A DNA stretch of 64,000 bases from Alloscardovia theropitheci (GTDB lineage: Bacteria > Actinomycetota > Actinomycetes > Actinomycetales > Bifidobacteriaceae), in contig NZ_RXLP01000017.1 of assembly GCF_004332295.1 (NCBI RefSeq), positions 1 through 64,000 of the forward strand. Reading direction: 5' to 3'. Below are positions 54,118-62,438 of the stretch, one piece after another. Within the stretch, counting starts at the first letter, position 1. Every line of letters starts with the position of its first letter. A model generated the notes under the pieces. The model made no database searches. It saw only the letters and a list, made by a program, of their open reading frames with translations, and was not told the origin of the DNA. Both the position numbers and the translations under genes were made by a program.

Positions 54118-54190
54118 TTTTTTGCATGTCGTATCGCTGCGTATTTCCTTCATAAACAGCTAAAGCTGAAACAATACGACCTGCAAAAAA
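54118..54190. repeat. Intergenic repeat family II, copy B
   Basis: The left arm is TTTTTTGCATGTCGTATCG and the right arm is CAATACGACCTGCAAAAAA. It is 73 bp with a unique centre. It lies 11 bp past the TraX stop, where the minus-strand TTTTTTGCAGG end could assist termination. Confidence 0.78.
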
Positions 54191-54201
54191 GCGTACACGT
54201 C

Positions 54202-54942
54202 CTACGAGAAAATAATCGGAACATTGCCGTGCAGATACAAGCGAAGTAATCCAATAATCACCATGTGAGCAGGGTAGTAGATATAGAAAAACCACTGCAT
54301 GCCCTTCCAGCTTCCACGTTTTCCGTTATATGTTGCGAGAATAGGAATAGATAAACAGATGAATAATTGCAAAAAAGCATACGGTTTATCAAGGAAGAAG
54401 AAATAAACGGTGGCATACACGAATGCCCAGATGACGAGGTCTCTTGTTTGAGCAGTAAAATTACCGCGATGGAGATAAAGGAAAAATGGGCACATGACTG
54501 CAATACTCGACCAGTCAGCAGGGAAAGTGATAAGGCATATGATAATGATTAAAGCAATTTTCGCCCAGTCTGGAATCTCCCTGATACGAAATAATGCGAT
54601 AAGGACGACTGCCCAAGCAAGAGACCACATGACACTTGTTTGGTTAAATAGTCCTGATGATAATGGAATCATTGGAATGCCAAACGCAAACGTAAAAGCA
54701 AAGTGTGAGATAACGGCGAATATGAATAACCTGCCAATGTATCGACCCATATCATGCGTATAATGAGCTCCTTCTGCAATGAAGAACCACATAATCGGAG
54801 CAGTTAATCGTCCGATGATATGCAATGCGTAAACGTACCATATGGTTTGTGTTCCTGGAAAAAATACCCATGCGAGATGGTCAATCGTCATAGCAATGAT
54901 TGCAATGAGTTTAATGTGATTTCCGGTTAAGATTTTTTTCAT
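54202..54942 (-). CDS. TraX-family membrane protein
   Basis: The product has 246 residues and about seven hydrophobic segments. The start MKKILTGNHIKLIAIIAMTI is followed by DHLAWVFFPG, and GRLTAPIMWFFIAEGAHYTH is the family hallmark (acyltransferase-like TraX fold). Despite the name, most chromosomal TraX proteins are unrelated to conjugation; they probably acetylate a surface or secreted substrate. No tra genes are near. A family II repeat follows the stop. Confidence 0.85.
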   Translation of the reverse strand: MKKILTGNHIKLIAIIAMTIDHLAWVFFPGTQTIWYVYALHIIGRLTAPIMWFFIAEGAHYTHDMGRYIGRLFIFAVISHFAFTFAFGIPMIPLSSGLFNQTSVMWSLAWAVVLIALFRIREIPDWAKIALIIIICLITFPADWSSIAVMCPFFLYLHRGNFTAQTRDLVIWAFVYATVYFFFLDKPYAFLQLFICLSIPILATYNGKRGSWKGMQWFFYIYYPAHMVIIGLLRLYLHGNVPIIFS

Positions 54943-54995
54943 ATCAGCGAATATACAAGGATAGTCGGATTCTATGTATTAAACTACGCGTGCTC

Positions 54996-55061
54996 AGATG
55001 ACAATCAGATGATAATTAGATGACAATTGGATGACAATTAGTTAATAATCAGATAATAAAA
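54996..55061. repeat. 11-bp degenerate tandem repeat
   Basis: There are six units of the form AGATGACAATT between the TraX start and the tRNA gene. The first four are close and the last two diverged. Non-coding and AT-rich. It may affect the TraX promoter or be slippage-prone sequence. Confidence 0.75.
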
Positions 55062-55081
55062 TGAATAGGTCAAAAATCGCG

Positions 55082-55154
55082 TGCCTCGGATGCGATTCGA
55101 ACGCACGACACCCGCTTTAGGAGAGCGGTGCTCTATCCCCTGAGCTACCGAGGC
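55082..55154 (-). tRNA. tRNA-Arg (anticodon CCU)
   Basis: A 73-nt cloverleaf: acceptor GCCTCGG pairs with CCGAGGC. The D arm contains TAGCTCAGGGGATAGAGCA, the anticodon stem is CCGCT/AGCGG around CTCCTAA (anticodon CCT), and the T loop is GTTCGAATC. The 3' CCA is not encoded. It reads AGG codons. Confidence 0.95.
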
Positions 55155-55287
55155 AAGTAATCACGCACATATATTCATTCATATGAGTACATGCATACGT
55201 GTAAAAGTGTACACGGTTTTGCACGTATTGTGTACACATGCGTTTTATTATGAAATTCTAGCGTTTAAAAGATGTCTTAAGGAGCTT

Positions 55288-55566
55288 TTATTCGTTGCCT
55301 TGAGTTCCGGCATTTGCTTGGAATTGTGCTTGGGATTCCTGAACTTCATTGAGTTTCCTAGCTACATCGTCAAGCAATGATTGAGCATGACGCGATAGCG
55401 CTTCTCCTAATTCCCACTGCTGTACTGCTTGATTGAGCTCAAGTCCGCCAGCTTCGAGCTTTTGTACGACTTCAACGAGCTGGTCGCGTGCCTGCTCGTA
55501 TGTCAAAGATTCAATTTCCTTGATTTGTTCTGGAGTTAAATGATTCGTTGCTTTTGTGTCTGTCAT
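55288..55566 (-). CDS. xseB: Exodeoxyribonuclease VII small subunit
   Basis: The product has 92 residues. The XseB pattern is present: LTYEQARDQLVEVVQKLEAG followed by GLELNQAVQQWELGEALSRH, with a Gln/Asn-rich tail. It associates with XseA to degrade single-stranded DNA. It is 59 bp downstream of xseA on the same strand, with AAGGAAAATC before the start. Confidence 0.93.
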   Translation of the reverse strand: MTDTKATNHLTPEQIKEIESLTYEQARDQLVEVVQKLEAGGLELNQAVQQWELGEALSRHAQSLLDDVARKLNEVQESQAQFQANAGTQGNE

Positions 55567-55625
55567 GATTTTCCTTATCGTTTAGAAAGTTTTTCGAATG
55601 ATTATAGGATTATTAAGTTTTGAGA

Positions 55626-56903
55626 TTACGGAAGAATTTCGCTGACATCAGCGTGGACTGAGCCAGATTTAAGCGTGATAGAAATGCTATCTCCAACTGT
55701 CAGCACTGAAGAGGAATCAATTACGGTTCCATCGGTTGACTGAATGACTGCGTAACCGCGATTAAGAGTTGATTGCGGACTAAGCGCTGTCAGAGTTGCG
55801 TGGAGACGATCAATTGTCGATGTGGCATCAGCAGTCATGAAATTCATAGCAGTTTGGATACGCAAACGGGCATCCGCAACGAATTGCAAAGGCTTATCGA
55901 GTATCGTCTGTGGGTGTGTGAGACTAGGACGGTTGGAATAAGCAGACAAACGTTGATGTTCCACATCAATTTTACGTTGAACAGCTTCAAAACTTCGACG
56001 ACGAGCCTCAGCAACGAGTGCCATTTCCTCGCGTATATCAGGAACAATGCGCTTCGCGGCATCGGTTGGAGTAGATGCGCGTAAATCAGCAGCAAGATCA
56101 ATAAGCGTCCAATCGTCTTCATGGCCGATAGCAGAAACGAGTGGAGTTACACAGTTTGCAGCAGCACGAACAACGCCTTCGTCAGAGAAACCGATAAGAT
56201 CTTCAAATGCACCACCACCTCGTGCTACGACAATGACATCGACCGTGATATCTGCATCAAGTTCTGCTATTGCAGTGATAACTTCTGGCGGGCATTGAGG
56301 GCCTTGAACGTGGACATGTTTAGTCTCGAATTCGATACTTGGCCAGCGCAAACGAGCGTTCGTTATAACATCGCCTTCAGCTCGAGCTCCAGGCGCACAA
56401 ATTAAACCAATCTTATGTGGAAAATGAGGAATTTCAACTTTCCGTGAGTCGTCGAAAAGGCCTTCGCCCTTGAGCTTTTTACGCAGTTGCTCAATCTGCT
56501 CCATCAAACCGCCGCGTCCTACATGATGTATCTCATCGGCACGAAGACTAAGCGAAGTGCGCGGTTGATAAATATTTGCTTTTCCGTGAACAACGACTAA
56601 ATCGCCCTGCTGGAATCGGGCTGCTTCATACGCGGGCGCTCCGAAAAAGACAACATCCATTTGTGTCGGTGAATCGTTATCGCGTAAAGTCATGTACACT
56701 TGACCGGCACGACGTGCATTAATTTGGTGCACCTGTCCACTTACCCATGCTGCTGGCCAGCGGTCTACAGCAGAAGCGTATTTACTACTAAGCATGGAAA
56801 CTGGCCAAGGATTATCCTTAGTCGTTTGACTCGCCAATGCAGGCAGCTGATGTTGCTCATTGGTTAAAGCATTGTTCGTTGTGTCATGTGCTTGGAAAGG
56901 CAT
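55626..56903 (-). CDS. xseA: Exodeoxyribonuclease VII large subunit
   Basis: The product has 425 residues. The N-terminal OB fold (AAWVSGQVHQINARRAGQVY) binds single-stranded DNA. The catalytic core has LICAPGARAEGDVITN, VDVIVVARGGGAFEDLIGF and SAIGHEDDWTLIDLAADLRA with STPTDAA. The C-terminus LNRGYAVIQ is normal. It is somewhat shorter than E. coli XseA, mainly in the coiled-coil region. The upstream gap 56904-57145 holds nothing that I can identify. Confidence 0.93.
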   Translation of the reverse strand: MPFQAHDTTNNALTNEQHQLPALASQTTKDNPWPVSMLSSKYASAVDRWPAAWVSGQVHQINARRAGQVYMTLRDNDSPTQMDVVFFGAPAYEAARFQQGDLVVVHGKANIYQPRTSLSLRADEIHHVGRGGLMEQIEQLRKKLKGEGLFDDSRKVEIPHFPHKIGLICAPGARAEGDVITNARLRWPSIEFETKHVHVQGPQCPPEVITAIAELDADITVDVIVVARGGGAFEDLIGFSDEGVVRAAANCVTPLVSAIGHEDDWTLIDLAADLRASTPTDAAKRIVPDIREEMALVAEARRRSFEAVQRKIDVEHQRLSAYSNRPSLTHPQTILDKPLQFVADARLRIQTAMNFMTADATSTIDRLHATLTALSPQSTLNRGYAVIQSTDGTVIDSSSVLTVGDSISITLKSGSVHADVSEILP

Positions 56904-57145
56904 GATTCAAGAATATGCGAATCTTGTGACACTTAACATGTGAAAACAATTCGTGCGATAGACTGCCTATAACGGTTTGGAGCTACTTAGATTATTTTTC
57001 GTTAATCTGACGGAAGCATGTCGATTTGAGGACGAATTAGTCATAGCGCCATATAACAATATGTATCACAGTGTTGCATGCCGTGCGATATATGTTTAGT
57101 GCTTTATGCTTTATGTGAGAGCGCGGAGTGAAAAATTGAGGAGAT

Positions 57146-57826
57146 GTGTGTCGATTGGTTGAATCAGAAAAGATAAATCTGCAAGCGGAAGGTGAGAGTA
57201 TCGGGGGAGAGCACGTTGAAGATGACTTTGCCAAATTTGAAAACAACGAAATATTAGAGAAACGTTCTCACCAACATCTCATTGAAGTGCGTAAAGCAAC
57301 GATTGACGATTTGCCTGAAATTATGAATATCGTTAACGATGCAAAAAGATTATTGAAAGAAGATGGTAGCTCTCAATGGCAAAATGGCTACCCGAACGAA
57401 TTTACATTTATATCTGATATTGATGCCGGCGCGAGTTATGTTATAACTGTTGATTCCCATGTAGCTGGAACGACGATGATTTCTTTTGGGGAAGAAGCAG
57501 GCTACAGCGCAATTCATGGTGGAACTGTCCGCTATCCGGTCGATGAGTACGGCCAATACGCAGTTCTTCACCGTGCAGCTATGAGCACACATTATCGTGG
57601 GATGAGATTGATTGACCAATTTTTCAAAGAGCTTTTCCGCGTTATCGACGAGCATGGAACGAAAGTTGTGCGCGTAGATACGCATAGAAAAAATTTCCGA
57701 ATGCAGCGAGTTTTGGATCGATTAGGGATGACTCCATGCGGTTTCGTAACGCTCGATCACGATCCAGAAGACCCTGTGAGAATTTGCTACGAGGGAAGTG
57801 TTAAAAATCTCTTGGGTTTGATATAG
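57146..57826 (+). CDS. GNAT-family N-acetyltransferase
   Basis: The product is up to 226 residues. The domain starts at about 47 (IEVRKATIDDLPEIMNIVND) and includes YAVLHRAAMSTHYRGMRLID, a variant acetyl-CoA loop, and VVRVDTHRKNFRMQRVLDRL. The first 45 residues are acidic and not part of the fold. A GAGGAG box precedes position 57146, but spacing favours neither GTG 57146 nor TTG 57155 clearly. The substrate is unknown. It is followed by the ileS T-box region. Confidence 0.78.
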   Translation: MCRLVESEKINLQAEGESIGGEHVEDDFAKFENNEILEKRSHQHLIEVRKATIDDLPEIMNIVNDAKRLLKEDGSSQWQNGYPNEFTFISDIDAGASYVITVDSHVAGTTMISFGEEAGYSAIHGGTVRYPVDEYGQYAVLHRAAMSTHYRGMRLIDQFFKELFRVIDEHGTKVVRVDTHRKNFRMQRVLDRLGMTPCGFVTLDHDPEDPVRICYEGSVKNLLGLI

Positions 57827-57909
57827 TTAGCATCCATGAACTAACTCTCGACAGATGAGTTGTGCACTAAGAGTGTCCAATGACATCTGGCTCGGGTAGG
57901 AGACAGTTA

Positions 57910-58130
57910 GATGATTATGATCCGTTATCAGCGGGGAGTCATCGGAAGAAAATTGAGACATTGAACGCGTTGAGAAAACGCGCAAATGTTTTGATGAGTA
58001 GAACCGACGGAGCAGACCGGATTCTGTGAAGTGGTACTGTGCAGTCTCAGTGCAGTGCAACCGAGGTGGTACCGCGGGATAGAATGCAGCAAGCGTTGTA
58101 AGTAAGCTGAACTATTTCGTCCTCACGTGA
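57910..58130 (+). promoter_or_regulatory. T-box riboswitch of ileS (short stem I, actinobacterial type)
   Basis: The T-box core AACCGAGGTGGTACCGCGGG is at 58059-58078. It is followed by CGTCCTCACG, which can pair with CGAGG. A short stem I is at 57910-57943 (GATGATT with AGTCATC), and ATC at 57920-57922 in its loop is a plausible Ile specifier. Actinobacterial ileS T-boxes with very short stem I control translation by freeing the ribosome site when uncharged tRNA-Ile binds. No clear T-run terminator lies before the start codon at 58165, which agrees with translational control. Confidence 0.88.
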
Positions 58131-58164
58131 AGAGAAATCAAGTATTTCACGAAAGGTACAGCGC

Positions 58165-61100
58165 ATGAGTAATCGCGTTTATCCAAAGGCAGTAACGGAT
58201 AAGGCTTTTGAAACCGTTACGCCAAATCCTAATTTCCCAGCAATGGAAGAATCTGTCCTTAAATATTGGGACGTTGATGATACCTTCCAAAAGTCTATTG
58301 CACAGCGTGACAGTGGTAATGCAAACGACGAATTCATCTTCTTTGATGGTCCTCCATTTGCAAACGGTTTGCCACATTACGGACACTTGCTCACTGGCTA
58401 TGCAAAGGATGTTATTCCACGTTTCCAGACTATGGAAGGCAAGAAGGTTAATCGAGTATTCGGTTGGGATACTCACGGTCTTCCTGCAGAGCTTGAAGCT
58501 GAGAAGGAATTAGGAATCACTAATAAATCTCAAATTGATGAGATGGGTATCAAAGCTTTTAATGAAGCATGCCGTCGCTCAGTTTTGAAATATACCCAAG
58601 AATGGAAAGATTATATCCATCGTCAGGCACGTTGGGTTGATTTTGACAACGGCTATAAGACGCTCAATGTGTCTTATATGGAATCGGTAATTTGGGCATT
58701 TAAGCAGCTCTATGACCGTGACCTCGCTTATCAGGGATATCGAGTTCTCCCATACTGCTGGAAGGACGAGACTCCACTGTCAGCTCATGAATTGCGCATG
58801 GATGCTGATGTATATCAGAATCGTCAGGATAACACTCTCTCCGTTGCTATGAAGATGCGTGATGAAGACGCGTATGCAGTTATTTGGACGACTACACCAT
58901 GGACTATTCCAAATAATCTTGCCATCGTAGTGGGCAAGGATATCGACTATGTATTAGTTGAGCCAGTTGAGGGTAATTTCGCTGGCAAGAAAATGTATTT
59001 TGCAAAGGCTCTTGTTGCTAACTTTGCTAAGGAGCTTGGTGAAGACTATAAGGTTGTAAAGGAACTCAAGGGTTCTGATCTTGTTGGTCGTCGCTACTAC
59101 CCAGCATTTGATTACTTCGAGGACGGTCATTTGACCGACCCAGAAGGTCAGCCAAACGAAGATCCGAATGCATTCACTATTTATGCGGCAGATTATGTAG
59201 GAACTACTGAAGGTACCGGTTTGGTACATCAGGCTGTTTATGGTGAAGATGATATTAATACTTTGAACGCTCACCGTGTGCGTACTTTGGATTATTTGGA
59301 CGAGCATGCACGTTTCTTGGATATCATCCCAGATTATGCTGGTATGCAGGTGTTTGATTCCAATATGCCAATTACACGTGATTTGCGTGCAGGCTCTGGT
59401 CCATTAGCTCGTGTGCCTGAAGAAAAGCGTGCGTTCATCCTTCAGGAAAAGTCACACGTTCACAGCTACCCACATTGCTGGCGTTGTGGAAATCCTTTGA
59501 TTTACAAGCCTGTATCATCATGGTTCGTTTCAGTAACCAAGATTAAGGATCGTTTGCTTGAGCTCAACCAGGGTATCAACTGGATTCCAGGAAATGTCAA
59601 AGACGGTCAGTTTGGTAAGTGGCTAGAAAATGCTCGCGATTGGTCGATTTCACGTAATCGTTACTGGGGTAGCCCAATTCCTGTATGGGTTTCCGACGAT
59701 CCGAAGTATCCTCATGTGGACGTATATGGTTCTCTTGAAGAGCTGAAGCGTGACTTTGGCAAGTATCCTACGGACGATCAGGGAGAGATTAATCTTCATC
59801 GTCCATGGATTGATGAACTTACTCGTCCAAATCCTGCTGATCCAACTGGAAAGTCGCACATGCGTCGAATTGAAGATGTGCTTGACTGCTGGTTTGAATC
59901 AGGATCGATGCCATTTGCTCAGTTCCATTATCCTTTCGAGAATAAGGAATACTTCGAAGAGCATATGCCAGCTGATTTCGTTGTAGAATACATCGGTCAG
60001 ACTCGCGGTTGGTTCTATCTCATGCTTGTTATGAATGGAGCGTTGTTCGACAAGGCGCCATTTAAGAATGTTATGTGCCACGGAATCGTTCTTGGCGATG
60101 ACGGACAGAAGATGTCAAAACATTTGCATAATTATCCAGATGTTAACGGCGTTTTCAATGAGTATGGTTCTGATGCAATGCGCTGGTTCTTGATGAGCTC
60201 GCCAATTTTGCGCGGTGGAAATCTCATCGTTACTGCTGATGGTATCCGCGATACCGTTCGCCAAATCATGCTTCCTGTATGGTCGACATACTACTTCTTT
60301 AGCTTGTATGCTAATGCAGCAAACGGTGGAGAAGGCTACGATGCGCGCATGATTCGCCCTGAAGAAGTGCACGATTTGCCTCATATGGATCGTTATCTTC
60401 TTGCTCGTACACGTACATTGGTAGAAAACGTGGAAAAGGATTTGCAAGAGTACGCTATTGCAGAAGCATGCGCATCCGTAGCAGATTATATCGATTTGCT
60501 CACCAACTGGTATGTGCGAAATACTCGTGACCGCTTCTGGAATGAAGACGAGAATGCGTTCAATACTTTGTACACAGCTTTGGAAGTATTGACTCGCGTT
60601 TTGGCTCCTCTTGCTCCAATGGAAGCAGAAACCGTATGGCGTGGATTGACTGGTGGCGAATCCGTTCACCTGGCAGACTGGCCATTCTTGGTTGATAAGG
60701 AAAGCGAAAAGGCAACTGAACTCGGCGATATCTTGAAGGCTGACGATAATCTCGTTCGCACAATGGATAAGGTTCGCGAAGTTGTATCAAGTGCTTTGAG
60801 CTTGCGTAAGTCTCAGAAGATTCGTGTACGTCAGCCATTGTCTAGCTTGACGGTTGTAGCAGAAAATGTGGATGCTGTTTCTGAATACGAAGAGCTTTTG
60901 AAATCTGAGCTTAACGTTAAGAGCGTCACCTACACAACTTTGGAAAATGCTGGCGAGCATGGCTTGCAAGTAGTAAATGAACTTCGTGTTAATGCACGCG
61001 CAGCAGGACCTCGCTTGGGTAAGAATGTGCAGTTTGCTATCCGTGCTTCTAAGTCTGGAAACTGGAGCCTGAATGGGGAAGGTATGCCGGTAGTGCCAGG

Positions 61101-61518
61101 TGCTGATGGGGGCGATTTGGTTTTGGTTCCGGGTGAATTTGAACTCATCTCGCGAGTAGAAGCTGCTCAAGGTTCTGAATTCGACGGCTCGTCTGTATCC
61201 AGTGCTCTTGCAACTGGCGGATTCGTCATGCTTGACACGGCTTTGACTGAGGATCTGCTTGCTGAAGGTTACGCACGCGATGCTATTCGTATGATTCAAG
61301 ATGGTCGTAAGGCTGCTGGTCTTGATATCGCAGATCGCATTTCCTTGACGCTTACGGCTTCTGCTGAAGATGCGAAGAAGCTGGAGCAGTTCCGCGACCT
61401 TATTGCTTCAGAGACCTTGGCAACGAGCCTTGAGGTGAAGGTTGCTGCTGGGGCTTCGGGAGAGGCTGGTGAGGCAGTCGGTGTAGCCGAGCTTGAGTTT
61501 TCATTTGAGAAGGCGTAA
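58165..61518 (+). CDS. ileS: Isoleucyl-tRNA synthetase (long, IleS2-like)
   Basis: The product has 1117 residues. It charges tRNA-Ile. The class I signatures are HYGH in NGLPHYGHLLTGYAKD (about residues 65-80) and KMSK at 649-652. The editing domain includes TTPWTIPNNLAIVVG, and the anticodon-binding C-terminus is extended (RLGKNVQFAIRAS onward). The length and wording fit the eukaryote-like IleS2 group, which is less sensitive to mupirocin; bifidobacteria are known for intrinsic mupirocin resistance. AAAGG box in the T-box region, start ATG at 58165. Confidence 0.95.
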   Translation: MSNRVYPKAVTDKAFETVTPNPNFPAMEESVLKYWDVDDTFQKSIAQRDSGNANDEFIFFDGPPFANGLPHYGHLLTGYAKDVIPRFQTMEGKKVNRVFGWDTHGLPAELEAEKELGITNKSQIDEMGIKAFNEACRRSVLKYTQEWKDYIHRQARWVDFDNGYKTLNVSYMESVIWAFKQLYDRDLAYQGYRVLPYCWKDETPLSAHELRMDADVYQNRQDNTLSVAMKMRDEDAYAVIWTTTPWTIPNNLAIVVGKDIDYVLVEPVEGNFAGKKMYFAKALVANFAKELGEDYKVVKELKGSDLVGRRYYPAFDYFEDGHLTDPEGQPNEDPNAFTIYAADYVGTTEGTGLVHQAVYGEDDINTLNAHRVRTLDYLDEHARFLDIIPDYAGMQVFDSNMPITRDLRAGSGPLARVPEEKRAFILQEKSHVHSYPHCWRCGNPLIYKPVSSWFVSVTKIKDRLLELNQGINWIPGNVKDGQFGKWLENARDWSISRNRYWGSPIPVWVSDDPKYPHVDVYGSLEELKRDFGKYPTDDQGEINLHRPWIDELTRPNPADPTGKSHMRRIEDVLDCWFESGSMPFAQFHYPFENKEYFEEHMPADFVVEYIGQTRGWFYLMLVMNGALFDKAPFKNVMCHGIVLGDDGQKMSKHLHNYPDVNGVFNEYGSDAMRWFLMSSPILRGGNLIVTADGIRDTVRQIMLPVWSTYYFFSLYANAANGGEGYDARMIRPEEVHDLPHMDRYLLARTRTLVENVEKDLQEYAIAEACASVADYIDLLTNWYVRNTRDRFWNEDENAFNTLYTALEVLTRVLAPLAPMEAETVWRGLTGGESVHLADWPFLVDKESEKATELGDILKADDNLVRTMDKVREVVSSALSLRKSQKIRVRQPLSSLTVVAENVDAVSEYEELLKSELNVKSVTYTTLENAGEHGLQVVNELRVNARAAGPRLGKNVQFAIRASKSGNWSLNGEGMPVVPGADGGDLVLVPGEFELISRVEAAQGSEFDGSSVSSALATGGFVMLDTALTEDLLAEGYARDAIRMIQDGRKAAGLDIADRISLTLTASAEDAKKLEQFRDLIASETLATSLEVKVAAGASGEAGEAVGVAELEFSFEKA

Positions 61519-61569
61519 ACGCACTCATCGATAAGGAAACAAAGTTTTTCTTGTAAACGCGGTTAAAAG

Positions 61570-61628
61570 TCCCTCTGAGTATTCGAAATTGTAGTCGATA
61601 CAGTTTTCGAAACTCAGCGGGATTTTTG
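61570..61628 (+). terminator. Rho-independent terminator of ileS
   Basis: TCCCTCTGAGTATTCGAAA (61570-61588) pairs imperfectly with TTTTCGAAACTCAGCGGGA, ending at 61622 and followed by TTTTTG. It lies about 50 bp after the ileS stop. Confidence 0.82.
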
Positions 61629-61719
61629 TTATTATTTGTTTTTGTTTACTCCGAATGCTGACGTTGGAAAATGCGAAATGGGAGATGGATAACTGAGGCG
61701 GAAAACGGGAACGGAAAAA

Positions 61720-62319
61720 TTAGTTAGTTTCTGTAAACATTAAAGTTTCAACAAAACGCGAATGTGGGAAATAGTGAATCTCAATTGGAATATCGGTAGC
61801 CCTATACAGTTGATTTTCAATTTCTTCTAAGAGATATTTATCAATCGTTAACGGTTTCTTCTCTTCAGCAATGTACAGGTAATAAATGTAGAAAGTCGAA
61901 TATCTACCACGGTACTTTTTGGCTTTAACGGATGTGATATGAAAATTGCGGATAACTGGACCAGTGTATAGGTCGGAAGCAGTATTGAACGAGACGAGAA
62001 TTCCACAGATGAGAATAATCGCTCCGATGACTGTAGTAATCAACAAAGTTGTTGATAGGGCAGACATCGTAATTCTTACGAGCGAAGAGGCAATAACAAA
62101 AATACCGATAAGGCTTGAGCTAATGCCAAGTAAGCAGAAAGCTTGGAGGCGCAGACGGAATGCTCGATTTGTGTGAGCTTGTGAAAATGATCTAGGTGAG
62201 ATCGAGAAGGAGTCCTCAACTCTTTTCGCGCGAAAAAGTAACGCTAATGCTAAGAAAACTGTTATCAGGCAGCAAGTGAGAGCATAATTGAGAATGCTGA
62301 GGAACAATACTGACGACAT
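61720..62319 (-). CDS. Small membrane protein of unknown function
   Basis: The product has 199 residues from the ATG at 62319, which is preceded by GAAGGAAG; a longer open frame reaches 62445 without such a site and would overlap cas9. Four hydrophobic segments are at the N-terminal half (LSILNYALTCCLITVFLALA, LQAFCLLGISSSLIGIFVIA, and two more). They are followed by a charged cytoplasmic or extracellular domain with a YRGRYSTFYIYYLYIAEEKK strand pattern, somewhat like DUF3592. No function can be named. It is divergent from cas9 with a 119-bp shared upstream region. Confidence 0.65.
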   Translation of the reverse strand: MSSVLFLSILNYALTCCLITVFLALALLFRAKRVEDSFSISPRSFSQAHTNRAFRLRLQAFCLLGISSSLIGIFVIASSLVRITMSALSTTLLITTVIGAIILICGILVSFNTASDLYTGPVIRNFHITSVKAKKYRGRYSTFYIYYLYIAEEKKPLTIDKYLLEEIENQLYRATDIPIEIHYFPHSRFVETLMFTETN

Positions 62320-62438
62320 CGTTACTTCCTTCGTAGAACGTATAGAAAATATTTTAACGCGATGCGTGTTCCGCGATAGACCTTGAGTCTTTTTAGATTT
62401 ATTATATAAGAATACACCGTTGTAATAAGGAGTGGGGA

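Noticed and set aside
54202-54942. TraX as a sign of a conjugative element
   Set aside because: No other transfer, relaxase or integrase gene is in the window; chromosomal TraX proteins are common.
55082-55154. tRNA-Arg as an integration site for the neighbouring accessory genes
   Set aside because: No integrase and no direct repeat of the tRNA 3' end found nearby.
62320-62438. tracrRNA or array leader upstream of cas9
   Set aside because: No repeat/anti-repeat, no array-like duplication and no terminator hairpin found in this stretch.
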